Origin: Rhizobiales bacterium 65-79
GTDB lineage: Bacteria > Pseudomonadota > Alphaproteobacteria > Rhizobiales > Rhizobiaceae
Direction: 5' to 3'
Length of the DNA: 34,490 nt
NCBI GenBank assembly: GCA_001896885.1
Contig: MKRJ01000048.1
Coordinates: 1 to 34,490 of the forward strand
Under the pieces are notes generated by a model. The model saw nothing but the letters and a program-made list of their open reading frames with translations. It ran no database searches and was not told the DNA's origin. Every line of letters begins with the position of its first letter. Positions within the stretch are counted from its first letter, which is position 1. This document shows positions 7,008 to 14,548 of this stretch, piece by piece. The position numbers and the translations under genes are program-made.

Positions 7008-7957
7008 GCATGCTTTGCGCGCTGCCCCTTGCCGCTTCGCTTTTCTCGGCCTGCGCGGCGCAGACCCCGCTCGCCGTCGGCTATGTCGAAGGCGAATACG
7101 CGCTTCTCGCGCCGATCGAGGTGGCGGAAGTCGACAGCGTGGCGGTGAAGCGCGGCGAAAGGGTGTCGGCGGGCGCGACCGTCGCCGTGCTGGAGGATAG
7201 CGACGCCAAGATCGCCGTCGCCCAGGCCGAGGCGGCGCTGGCCCAGGCCGAGGCGCAACTGGCCAATCTCAGGATCGGCAAGCGGCCCGACGAGATCGCC
7301 GTGCTCAAGGCGGCCATCGACATGGCCCGGGCGCAGCAGGCGGATGCGCAGCGCAAGGTCGACCGCCTTACCGACCTTTATGCCAAGGGCACGGCCACGC
7401 AGGCCGATTTCGATACGGCACGGACCGGCCTCCAGACCGCTGCCGCCGAGGTCGAGCAAGCCAAGGCCAATCTCGCCGTAGGCAATCTCCCGGCGCGGCC
7501 GGAGGAGATCAAGGCCGCCGAGGGTGCGGTCGCGCAGGCCCGCGCATCGCTCGACCAGGCGCGCTGGCGGCTGGCGAAGCGGGTGATCAAGGCGCCGGCG
7601 GCGGGCCGAGTCAACGACATCATCCGCAACCCGGGCGACGTCGCCGGCCCGCAGGCGCCGGTCGTCTCCATGCTGCCGGACGGCGCCGTGAAGCTGACGC
7701 TCTATTTGCCGGAGCCGGCTCTTTCCTCCGTCAAGGTCGGCTCGATGCTCGACGTGCATTGCGACGGCTGCAAGCCCGGGCTCCAGGCGCGCGTGAGCTA
7801 CGTATCGCCCGATCCGGAGTTCACGCCGCCGGTCATCTACTCGCTCGAGACCAGGCAGAAGCTCGTCTACCTGATCGAGGCGAAGCCGGTCGGGGATACG
7901 ACGCGCCTGCAGCCGGGGCAGATCGTGGATGTGGGGCCGCACGATGGCGCCGATTGA
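7004..7957 (+). CDS. HlyD-family membrane fusion protein (YbhG-like)
   Basis: This 317-residue protein is a periplasmic adaptor for the ABC exporter encoded next. After a short hydrophobic N-terminus with a Cys at residue 17 (LPLAASLFSAC, a weak lipobox with Phe at -3) comes the first half of a biotinyl-lipoyl-like domain (EYALLAPIEVAEVDSVAVKRGERVSAGATVAVLED), a long alpha-helical hairpin rich in Ala, Gln and Glu (about 65-190), the second lipoyl half (VIKAPAAGRVNDIIRNPGDVA) and a beta-barrel domain. This order is that of YbhG/HlyD adaptors. It starts within the stop of the regulator gene. Whether it is a lipoprotein or keeps an uncleaved anchor cannot be decided. Confidence 0.87.
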   Translation: MSMLCALPLAASLFSACAAQTPLAVGYVEGEYALLAPIEVAEVDSVAVKRGERVSAGATVAVLEDSDAKIAVAQAEAALAQAEAQLANLRIGKRPDEIAVLKAAIDMARAQQADAQRKVDRLTDLYAKGTATQADFDTARTGLQTAAAEVEQAKANLAVGNLPARPEEIKAAEGAVAQARASLDQARWRLAKRVIKAPAAGRVNDIIRNPGDVAGPQAPVVSMLPDGAVKLTLYLPEPALSSVKVGSMLDVHCDGCKPGLQARVSYVSPDPEFTPPVIYSLETRQKLVYLIEAKPVGDTTRLQPGQIVDVGPHDGAD

Positions 7958-8903
7958 GAATGTCGGCCGTGCTTCGTCGGCCAACTCTTACGCCATCGAC
8001 GTCCACGGCCTCGTCAAGCGCTTCGGCACGAAGACCGTCGTCGACCATGTCTCGATGAAGGTCGCGGAAGGCGAGATCGTCGGCTTCCTCGGTCCGAACG
8101 GCTCCGGCAAGACCACCACGATCCGCATGATGTGCGGCCTGCTGACGCCCGACGAGGGCGGCGGAACGGTGCTCGGTTACGACCTCGAGACCGAGAGCCT
8201 CAGGATCAAGAACGAAGTCGGCTACATGACGCAGCGCTTCTCCTTCTACGAGGATTTGACGATCGGGGAAAACCTCGCCTTCGTGGCGCGGCTCTACCGG
8301 CTGAAACCGGTGGAGGAGCATGTCGCGCGGACGCTCGCCGATCTCGGCCTGACCAGCCGCCGGAACCAGCTTGCAGGCACGCTTTCCGGCGGCTGGAAGC
8401 AGCGCCTGGCTCTCGCCGCCTGCATCATGCATTCGCCGAAGCTGCTGCTGCTCGACGAGCCCACGGCCGGCGTCGACCCGAAGGCCAGGCGCGAATTCTG
8501 GGACGAGATCCACCGGCTCGCCAATGGCGGGCTGACCGTCCTCGTCTCCACTCACTACATGGACGAGGCGGAGCGCTGCCACCGCATCAGCTACATCTCC
8601 TACGGCCGGATGCTCGCCACCGGCACGGTGGAGGAGGTCGTGCGCGATGCCGGGCTGACAACCTTCGTCATCCGTGGGCCGCGCCTCGACCGCATTGAAG
8701 CCGATCTTGCCGGCAAGCCGGGCATCGACCAGGTCGCGCCGTTCGGGGCGACGCTGCATGTCGTCGGCGCCGACAGGGCGGCGATAGAGCGGACGCTTGG
8801 CTCGCTCAAGAAGGAGCACGGCATCACGATCGAGCCGGGCGAGACCAGCCTGGAGGACGTCTTCATCCAGTTCATGGGCAAGGCGAAGGACAATATGGGA
8901 TGA
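7944..8903 (+). CDS. ABC transporter ATP-binding protein (YbhF-like, single domain)
   Basis: The protein is the motor of the exporter. With the ATG at 7944 it has 319 residues: Walker A GPNGSGKTT at 50-58, Q-loop around GYMTQRF, signature LSGGW at 147-151, Walker B LLLLDEP at 167-173 and the switch histidine H204 in STHYMDEAE. This is the CcmA/DrrA class that pairs with ABC-2 permeases. E. coli YbhF has two such ATPase domains in tandem; this one has one, so it should work as a homodimer. The gene overlaps the end of the adaptor gene; an ATG at 7929 would add five residues and neither start has a strong ribosome binding site. After it lies a 163-base gap filled by a repeat element. Confidence 0.92.
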   Translation: MAPIENVGRASSANSYAIDVHGLVKRFGTKTVVDHVSMKVAEGEIVGFLGPNGSGKTTTIRMMCGLLTPDEGGGTVLGYDLETESLRIKNEVGYMTQRFSFYEDLTIGENLAFVARLYRLKPVEEHVARTLADLGLTSRRNQLAGTLSGGWKQRLALAACIMHSPKLLLLDEPTAGVDPKARREFWDEIHRLANGGLTVLVSTHYMDEAERCHRISYISYGRMLATGTVEEVVRDAGLTTFVIRGPRLDRIEADLAGKPGIDQVAPFGATLHVVGADRAAIERTLGSLKKEHGITIEPGETSLEDVFIQFMGKAKDNMG

Positions 8904-8916
8904 GGAGCGCGCCAGA

Positions 8917-9063
8917 CTTTCCCTCCCCCTTGAGAGGAGGGTGGCCCGTAGGGCCGGGTGGGGTGTCTCTGACGGTGCTCCGCGTCATCTTTGGGATCGT
9001 GGTAGTCGAGGTGATCCCACCCGCCGCGCTGCGCACTTTTCCCTCCCCTCGAGGGGGAGGGAA
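8917..9063. repeat. RIME-like palindromic intergenic element (copy A)
   Basis: The gap between the ATPase and permease genes is an inverted pair of similar arms. Arm one (8917-8966) has a CCCTCC/GGAGGG hairpin, then GGCCCGTAGGGCC, then GGGTGGGGTGT. Arm two (about 9013-9063), read on the other strand, repeats the plan with TTTCCCTCCCCCTCGAG and ends GGGTGGGATCAC. This double-palindrome layout is that of the Rhizobium-type RIME elements (family assignment by layout and memory). The GGAGGG at its right end serves as the ribosome binding site of the permease gene. Confidence 0.8.
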
Positions 9064-9066
9064 AAC

Positions 9067-10197
9067 ATGAGCTTCTCCCTCGCCCGGCTCGGCGCGCTGC
9101 TGACGAAGGAATTCATCCAGATGCGGCGCGACCGCATCACTTTCGCGATGATGCTCGCCGTGCCGCTCATCCAGCTCGTGCTGTTCGGCTACGCCATCAA
9201 CAACGACCCCAAAAGGTTGCCGGCGGCGCTCGTCGCCACCAGCCAGGACCACTACACCCGCGCCATGGTCACGGCGTTGATCAACACCGGCTACTACCGT
9301 TTTGACGACGTGGCGCGAACGGCCGCCGAGGCCGACGATCTGATGGCTAAGGGCGAGGTCTCCTTCATCGTCACCATTCCCGCCGACTTCGCCCGGCGGG
9401 TCGACCGCCAGGACCATCCGCAGATACTGGTCGAGGCCGACGCCACCGACCCGGCGGCGGCGAGCGGCGCGATCTCGACGCTCGGCACCGTCGCCGCGCA
9501 GGCGCTCCTGCGCGAAGAGGGGAAAGAGGCCGTGGCGAAGCAGGATGCGGCGAACGCGCTCGATGTCGTCGTGCACCGCCGCTACAACCCGGAGGGCATC
9601 TCGCAATACAATATCGTGCCCGGCCTGCTGGGCGTCATCCTGCAGATGACCATGACGATGATGACGTCGATCGCGCTGACCCGCGAGATCGAGCGCGGCA
9701 CGATGGAGAACCTGCTCGCCATGCCGGCGAGCCCGTTCGAGATCATGCTCGGCAAGATCCTGCCCTATCTGGTCGTCGGCGCCGTGCAGGTCTTCGTCAT
9801 CCTTGCCGCCGCGAAGCTCCTGTTCGGCGTGCCCTTCGTCGGCGGCCTGCCGCTGCTCCTGTTCGCGGTGACCGCCTTCGTCGCGGCGCTGGTGCTGCTC
9901 GGCTACACGATCTCCACGCTGGCGCGCACGCAGATGCAGGCGCTGCAGCTCACCGTCTTCTTCTTCCTGCCGTCGATCCTGCTCTCGGGTTTCATGTTCC
10001 CCTATCGCGGCATGCCGGACTGGGCGCAATGGATCGGCGAGTTCCTTCCGCTCACCCACTTCCTCAGGATAATCCGCGCGGTGATGCTGAAGGGCGCCGA
10101 TCTCTCCGAGGTCGGCTCCGAGGTCGGGATACTCGGCCTGTTCATCGTCGCTTATGCCGGCGCGGCGCTGCTCAGGTTCCGGCGCACGCTGGACTAG
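9067..10197 (+). CDS. ABC-2 type permease (YbhS/YbhR-like)
   Basis: The 376-residue inner-membrane protein is the channel half of the exporter. It has an N-terminal helix (FAMMLAVPLIQLVLFGYAI, about 27-45), a large extracytoplasmic loop (about 46-175), then a cluster of five helices from about 178 to the C-terminus, with the LTREIERGTMENLLAMPASPFEIMLGKILPYL coupling segment characteristic of ABC2_membrane_3 proteins. The ATG at 9067 is chosen because GGAGGG ends 5 bases upstream and the family N-terminus (LARLGALLTKEFIQMRRDR) fits. E. coli YbhFSR uses two different permeases; only one is present here, so a homodimer is likely. Substrate unknown. Confidence 0.9.
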   Translation: MSFSLARLGALLTKEFIQMRRDRITFAMMLAVPLIQLVLFGYAINNDPKRLPAALVATSQDHYTRAMVTALINTGYYRFDDVARTAAEADDLMAKGEVSFIVTIPADFARRVDRQDHPQILVEADATDPAAASGAISTLGTVAAQALLREEGKEAVAKQDAANALDVVVHRRYNPEGISQYNIVPGLLGVILQMTMTMMTSIALTREIERGTMENLLAMPASPFEIMLGKILPYLVVGAVQVFVILAAAKLLFGVPFVGGLPLLLFAVTAFVAALVLLGYTISTLARTQMQALQLTVFFFLPSILLSGFMFPYRGMPDWAQWIGEFLPLTHFLRIIRAVMLKGADLSEVGSEVGILGLFIVAYAGAALLRFRRTLD

Positions 10198-10297
10198 CGA
10201 GGCTTCATCACGTCACCGTGATCCCGGAGAAGGAATAAACCGCCTTCTCCGCTGGTCTCCCCGGCATACGCCGATGGCGGCGTTGCAGGAGATCGAC

Positions 10298-11242
10298 ATG
10301 ACCCACCATCACGACGAAGAGGGCGGCATGACCCGCCGCCACGCACTGGAATGCATGATCTGGGCCGGCACCGGCGTGCTGTGGACGGTATCGGGCGGCG
10401 TCCCGGTTTCTCTCAGCCTGCTCGACAAGGCTGCGGCAGCGGAGGCGATGAGTTCCGGCTTCACCTTCCTGCAGATTTCGGACAGCCATATCGGCTTCGA
10501 CAAGGCGGCCAATCCGCACGCGATCGACACGCTGAAGGAGGCAATGGCCAAGGTGGAGGCGCTGCCCGCGAAGCCTGCCTTCCTGATCCATACCGGCGAC
10601 ATCACGCATCTTTCCAAGGCGGCTCAGTTCGACAACGCCGCGCAGATCATCGACGGCGCCGGTCACATCGTGCATTACGTGCCGGGCGAGCACGATTTGA
10701 TCGACGATGGCAACGGCCGCGCCTATCTCGACCGCTACGGCAAGGGCAAGAAGGGCGCGGGCTGGTATTCCTTCGACCAGAACGGCGTCCATTTCATCGG
10801 GCTCGTCAATGTCGTGAACCTGAAGGCCGGCGGCCTCGGCAATCTCGGCGCCGAGCAGCTCGCCTGGCTGGCGGACGACCTCAAAGCGGTGTCGAGTTCG
10901 ACTCCGGTAGTCGTCTTCGCCCATATCCCGCTCTGGACGGTCTATGCCGACTGGGGCTGGGGCACCGATGATTCGGAGCAGGCGCTCGCGCTCCTCAAGC
11001 GCTTCGGCTCGGTGACGGTGCTGAACGGCCACATCCACCAGATCATGCAGAAGGTGGAGGGCAACGTCACCTTCCATACGGCCCGCTCCACCGCCTTCCC
11101 GCAGCCAGCCCCAGGCACCGCCAAATCGCCGGGGCCGATGACCGTGCCCTCCGGCAAGCTCCGTGGCCTGCTCGGCATCACCGACGTCGCCGTCAGGAAC
11201 GGCAAGGAAGAGCTGGCGATCGTCGACAGCACGCTCGCCTGA
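10298..11242 (+). CDS. Calcineurin-like metallophosphoesterase with Tat signal
   Basis: The 314-residue protein has a twin-arginine motif (MTRRHALECM, RR at 13-14) and a hydrophobic stretch to about residue 42, so it should be exported folded. The catalytic domain carries the dimetal motifs in order: D62 and H64 (ISDSHIGF), D101 (HTGDITH), an altered third motif GEHD (130-133) where most members have GNHD, H209 (FAHIPLW) and H245/H247 (NGHIHQ). The N-terminus also has a His-rich THHHDEE. The ATG at 10298 has AGGAG seven bases upstream; an ATG at 10274 is possible. It is followed by cupredoxin, sigma and anti-sigma genes in one run. The substrate is unknown; family members act on phosphodiesters or phosphomonoesters. 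Confidence 0.88.
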   Translation: MTHHHDEEGGMTRRHALECMIWAGTGVLWTVSGGVPVSLSLLDKAAAAEAMSSGFTFLQISDSHIGFDKAANPHAIDTLKEAMAKVEALPAKPAFLIHTGDITHLSKAAQFDNAAQIIDGAGHIVHYVPGEHDLIDDGNGRAYLDRYGKGKKGAGWYSFDQNGVHFIGLVNVVNLKAGGLGNLGAEQLAWLADDLKAVSSSTPVVVFAHIPLWTVYADWGWGTDDSEQALALLKRFGSVTVLNGHIHQIMQKVEGNVTFHTARSTAFPQPAPGTAKSPGPMTVPSGKLRGLLGITDVAVRNGKEELAIVDSTLA

Positions 11243-11265
11243 GCTCGCGAGGAAAGGAAATTCCC

Positions 11266-11610
11266 ATGTTCTGCAAGCAGTTTCGTACAGGCCGTCACGC
11301 TGCCGTCTGCGCCGGCCTCGGTCTCGCCTTGATGGCCGCGACGCCGCTCCATGCGGCGGAGCCGGTGCTGGTGAAGATCGACAATTTCTCCTTCTCCCCG
11401 GCGAGCCTGGTGGTGAAGGCGGGCACGACCGTCACTTTCGAGAACGACGACGACATCCCGCACCTCGTTATCGCCAATGACGGCTCGTTCCGCTCGAAGG
11501 CACTCGATACCGGCGACAGCTACAGCTTCACCGCGGGCAAGCCCGGCGACTATCCCTATTTCTGCGGGCTTCACCCGCATATGCAGGGTACGATAAAAGT
11601 GACTCCGTGA
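11266..11610 (+). CDS. Cupredoxin-domain copper protein
   Basis: This 114-residue secreted protein has a signal peptide (to about residue 30, LHA/AEP) and one small beta-sandwich domain with all four type 1 copper ligands in plastocyanin/amicyanin spacing: H66 (DDDIPHLV), C100, H103 and M106 (YFCGLHPHMQG). It should bind one copper and carry single electrons in the periplasm. GAGGAAAGG before the ATG is a good ribosome binding site. It lies between the Tat phosphoesterase and an ECF sigma gene, with a 23-base gap before and a 4-base overlap after, so it belongs to that regulon-like cluster. Its redox partner is not evident. Confidence 0.9.
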   Translation: MFCKQFRTGRHAAVCAGLGLALMAATPLHAAEPVLVKIDNFSFSPASLVVKAGTTVTFENDDDIPHLVIANDGSFRSKALDTGDSYSFTAGKPGDYPYFCGLHPHMQGTIKVTP

Positions 11611-12203
11611 GGGACGGTTTACGCGACTGTCCCGGAATGCGGGGCAAGACGGCAGTGGCGAATGGCGAGCGCTCCGCCGAGCTTTTCCGCGAGGTGGTTC
11701 TTCCCCATCTCGCGGACGCCCTGTCGCTCGCCCGTTGGCTGACCGGCAACGCCCATGACGCCGAGGACGTGGTGCAGGAGGCCTGCCTCAAGGCGCATGC
11801 CGGCATCGGGAGCTACCAGGGCGGGAATGCCCGCGCCTGGCTGCTGGCGATCGTACGCAACGCCTCCTACACCTGGCTTGCGCGCAACCGTTCGCGCACG
11901 CTGGTGGGCGTCGGCGACATCGGCGATCTCGAAGACCTGGCGCCGCCTTCCAACCCGACCACGGGGGAGGGCAACCCTGAGGCGGCGCTGATCGCGCGGG
12001 CGGACAGCGCTGTGCTGGAAAGGGCGATCGAGGCGCTTCCGCACGCCTTTCGCGAGATCGTGGTCCTGCGCGACCTCAACGGGCTGAGCTATCGCGAGAT
12101 CGCGGCAATGCTCGGCCTGCCCATCGGCACGGTGATGTCGCGCCTGGCGCGGGCGCGCGGACGGTTGATGGCTGAAATCAGGAGTTCCGATGCGCGAGCA
12201 TGA
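11607..12203 (+). CDS. ECF-type RNA polymerase sigma factor
   Basis: The 198-residue protein has sigma region 2 (LARWLTGNAHDAEDVVQEACLKAH followed by the YQGGNARAWLLAIVRN stretch) and region 4 (LPHAFREIVVLRDLNGLSYREIAAMLGLPIGTVMSRLARARGRL), joined by a short linker, and no region 1 or 3: the layout of group 4 (ECF) factors. The GTG at 11607 overlaps the cupredoxin stop as GTGA; an ATG at 11637 would shorten it by ten residues, and neither has a strong ribosome binding site. It overlaps the anti-sigma gene by 14 bases. The phosphoesterase and cupredoxin genes upstream are natural candidates for its targets or sensors, which is inference. Confidence 0.92.
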   Translation: MRDGLRDCPGMRGKTAVANGERSAELFREVVLPHLADALSLARWLTGNAHDAEDVVQEACLKAHAGIGSYQGGNARAWLLAIVRNASYTWLARNRSRTLVGVGDIGDLEDLAPPSNPTTGEGNPEAALIARADSAVLERAIEALPHAFREIVVLRDLNGLSYREIAAMLGLPIGTVMSRLARARGRLMAEIRSSDARA

Positions 12204-12990
12204 GACATTGCCGACGGACCCGGACGATCTCCGCCTGCTGATCCATGCCCATGTGGATGGGGAACTGGACGCGGCGACGGCGCTGGCGCTGGAGCGCCGC
12301 CTGGCCGCCGATCCCGCGCTTGCGGCCGAACATGCGCGGATCGCCGCCCTGCGGCAAAGCATCCGCCGGCTGCCCCAGCCGGAACCCAGCACGGAATTCC
12401 AGGCCCGTATCGCCGCGCTCGGCGCGTCCGGCCCACGCATGCCTTCGCGGGCCGGGCTCCGGCGTCCTTCCTTCGAATGGGGTGCGCTGGCCGCCTCGAT
12501 TCTCGTCACCGCGGTCCTCGCAAGCGGCGTGACGCGCTGGGCGATGCTGCAGACCGGACCGGAGGACTTTGCCGCGGCCATTGCCAACGACCATCGCCGC
12601 AGCCTGCTTGCTGCAAGTCCCGTCGATGTCGCCTCCTCCGACCGGCACACGGTGAAGCCGTGGCTCGATGCGAAGCTCGGATTTTCGCCGCCGGCGCCCG
12701 ATCTCGCGAAGGAAGGCTTCGCGCTGATCGGCGGCCGGATCGAAGTGGTCGGAAACAAGCCGATGCCGGCGCTCGTCTACCGCCACAACGAGCATCTGAT
12801 CACGCTCGTCGCCGCGCCGCAGGAGCCGGGAGCGAAGACTCAACCGGACATCACGAACCTCTCCGCCGCCGGCCTGTCGCTCGTGCACTGGAGCGACGGC
12901 GCCTTTTCCTATTGGGCGATCTCCGACGCCGAGCGGAGCGTGCTCGATGACTTCGTCCGCCGGTTCAGAGCAGCGAGTGCCGGCGGGTAG
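12190..12990 (+). CDS. Membrane anti-sigma factor
   Basis: The 266-residue protein overlaps the sigma gene and has the expected build: a cytoplasmic N-terminal sigma-binding part (LRLLIHAHVDGELDAATALALERRLAADPALAAEH), one transmembrane helix at about 97-117 (EWGALAASILVTAVLASGVT) and a periplasmic domain of about 150 residues. The HxxxCxxC zinc motif of ZAS-type anti-sigma factors is absent. The periplasmic part (LGFSPPAPDLAKEGFALIGGRIEV, then LVYRHNEHLITLVAAP and LVHWSDGAFSYWAISD) is of the kind seen in many alphaproteobacterial anti-sigma proteins. It probably holds the ECF factor inactive until a periplasmic signal arrives; the signal is unknown. Confidence 0.88.
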   Translation: MREHETLPTDPDDLRLLIHAHVDGELDAATALALERRLAADPALAAEHARIAALRQSIRRLPQPEPSTEFQARIAALGASGPRMPSRAGLRRPSFEWGALAASILVTAVLASGVTRWAMLQTGPEDFAAAIANDHRRSLLAASPVDVASSDRHTVKPWLDAKLGFSPPAPDLAKEGFALIGGRIEVVGNKPMPALVYRHNEHLITLVAAPQEPGAKTQPDITNLSAAGLSLVHWSDGAFSYWAISDAERSVLDDFVRRFRAASAGG

Positions 12991-13030
12991 TAGTACGAGA
13001 AATCGTCAAGTTTGACCGCCCGGAGTCCAT

Positions 13031-13146
13031 CACCCTTCCGGCCCGTCGGGCGGCCACCACCTCTGGCAGTGGAGGAGAGCCGCGGCACCGCCGCTTTCCC
13101 TCCCTTCCAGGGGAGGGTGCCTCGCGTAGCGAGGCGGGTGGGGTGT
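13031..13146. repeat. RIME-like palindromic intergenic element (copy B)
   Basis: Between the anti-sigma gene and the convergent dehydratase gene lies an inverted pair of arms. The right arm (13094-13146) reads CTTTCCCTCC...GGGGAGGG, then the hairpin CCTCGCGTAGCGAGG, then CGGGTGGGGTGT, the same plan as copy A with a different middle hairpin. The left arm (about 13031-13080) is the inverted counterpart with GGCCCGTCGGGC. The rest of the 269-base gap shows no gene. Confidence 0.75.
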
Positions 13147-13259
13147 ATCGGCCAGCTATATGCGACTGCCCTGTCGCTAACGGGTAGAAATGCCCGCCCT
13201 TCGATAGACTCAAGAGGGTGACGAGGGACATGGCGTGCGGCAAGAAAATCAAGGCGCTG

Positions 13260-14264
13260 CTATTGCCGCGCTCCCCCGACAAGCGCCGCAAAAATCTTGA
13301 GATCGACATTGCCGCCGGAGAGCACGATCGCGATCGTCTTGCCGGCAAGATCGATCTCGCCGGAGGAAAGCGCGGCAAAGCCGGCCGCCCCGCCCGGCTC
13401 GACGATCAACTTCAGATGGGCTGCGGCGTCGCGCATCGCCGCGACGATCGCCGCTTCCGGAACGGCGGCCACGCCGGCCACCAGCCTGCGGTTGATGGCG
13501 AAGGTGAGTTCGCCCGGCATCGGCGACATCAGCGCGTCGCAGATGGAGGTGGCGCTCGGATCGGCCGCCAAGCGGCTGCCGGCGGCGAGCGAACGGCGCG
13601 TGTCGTCGAAATTCTCGGGTTCTCCGCCCCAGATTTGCGTGTCCGGCGAAAGCGCCTTGATCGCGGTGGCGATGCCGGCCATCAGCCCGCCGCCGCCGCA
13701 GGGTGTCACGACCGCGTCGAGCCGGACGCCCATCGCGGCCGCCTCCTCGGCGATCTCCAGTCCGACCGTCCCCTGCCCGGCGACGATCAGCGGATCGTCG
13801 AAAGGCTTTACCAGCGCCATGCCCTGCTCGACGTAAGGGCGCGCCACGGCCTCCCTGTCGTCCCGATAGCGGTCGTAAGGCACGATCTCGGCGCCCATCG
13901 CGCGCACATTGTCGGCCTTGATGGCGGGCGCGTCCGCCGGCATGACGATGACGGCCCGAATGCCGAAGAGCTCGGCTGCGGCGGCCACGCCCTGGGCATG
14001 GTTGCCGGAGGAGAAGGCGACCACGCCGCGCGCCCGTTCCGCCTCCGTCAGCGAAGAGATCTTGTTGTAGGCGCCGCGGAACTTGAACGAGCCTGTGCGC
14101 TGCAGGACCTCCGGCTTGAAGAGCAGCCGAGCGCCGAATTTGCCGTTGAGCGCGGCGGATTCCAGAAGCGGTGTGCGCCGCGCCAGCCCCTCGATGCGCT
14201 TCGCCGCCGCGCGGATGTCGTCGATCGTCGGCGTCGCAGGGACAGGCTGGGCGTGAATGGTCAT
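13260..14264 (-). CDS. PLP-dependent threonine/serine dehydratase
   Basis: The 334-residue protein is a fold-type II PLP enzyme of the threonine dehydratase/serine racemase group. It has the cofactor lysine in GSFKFRGAYN (residues about 57-66), the asparagine loop FSSGNHAQGVA, the phosphate-binding glycine loop PCGGGGLMAGIA and the SGGN near the C-terminus. It lacks the C-terminal ACT-like regulatory domain of biosynthetic IlvA, so it is the short catabolic type. It would deaminate threonine to 2-oxobutanoate or serine to pyruvate; beta-hydroxyaspartate dehydratase or racemase activity is possible. It stands alone, convergent with the anti-sigma gene and divergent from mbfA. Confidence 0.88.
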   Translation of the reverse strand: MTIHAQPVPATPTIDDIRAAAKRIEGLARRTPLLESAALNGKFGARLLFKPEVLQRTGSFKFRGAYNKISSLTEAERARGVVAFSSGNHAQGVAAAAELFGIRAVIVMPADAPAIKADNVRAMGAEIVPYDRYRDDREAVARPYVEQGMALVKPFDDPLIVAGQGTVGLEIAEEAAAMGVRLDAVVTPCGGGGLMAGIATAIKALSPDTQIWGGEPENFDDTRRSLAAGSRLAADPSATSICDALMSPMPGELTFAINRRLVAGVAAVPEAAIVAAMRDAAAHLKLIVEPGGAAGFAALSSGEIDLAGKTIAIVLSGGNVDLKIFAALVGGARQ

Positions 14265-14484
14265 CGGTCTTCAGGCTCCATGCGTGCGGAAGCGTCTTCT
14301 GACCCGCATCGGCTCTCTTTTACCAGCGAATATTTATGATGGAACGGATTTTCCCGGCGGATCGACGACCCGGCCGGGAACAGCCTGATCCCGCGGCGGA
14401 TGCCGTCGCGGGACCTGAGTTAGCAGACAGGGAAAGGCAGGACGGTCCCCGCAGCGTGTATCGCCATCCTCAGACTCATCTCGC
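14265..14484. other. Intergenic region with two hairpins upstream of the dehydratase gene
   Basis: No gene is seen here. Two consecutive inverted repeats are present: TTCCCGGC 14351-14358 with its complement at 14373-14380, and TCCCGCG 14389-14395 with its complement at 14407-14413. They lie upstream of the minus-strand dehydratase gene and may be in its leader, but neither has a T-run on either strand. Their role is not known. Confidence 0.35.
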
Positions 14485-14535
14485 TTGACCCTTTCCTTGC
14501 GGGGGCATAAAGCAGTTTAGAATTATTCTAAACTG
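14485..14535 (+). promoter_or_regulatory. mbfA promoter with Irr box (iron control element)
   Basis: A 23-base palindrome with one central base spans 14513-14535; its core TTTAGAATTATTCTAAA (14516-14532) matches the published iron control element TTTAGAA-N3-TTCTAAA bound by Irr in Rhizobiales. A -35-like TTGACC (14485-14490) and a -10-like TAAAGC (14508-14513) stand 17 bases apart, so the box overlaps the expected transcript start. Irr binding there should repress the gene when iron is low and free it when heme/iron is plentiful, as fits an iron exporter. Confidence 0.88.
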
Positions 14536-14548
14536 AGGCCCCCGCCCC

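Noticed and set aside
14351-14413. Two hairpins as a rho-independent terminator or a known riboswitch
   Set aside because: Neither is followed by a T-run, and I recognise no conserved riboswitch core.
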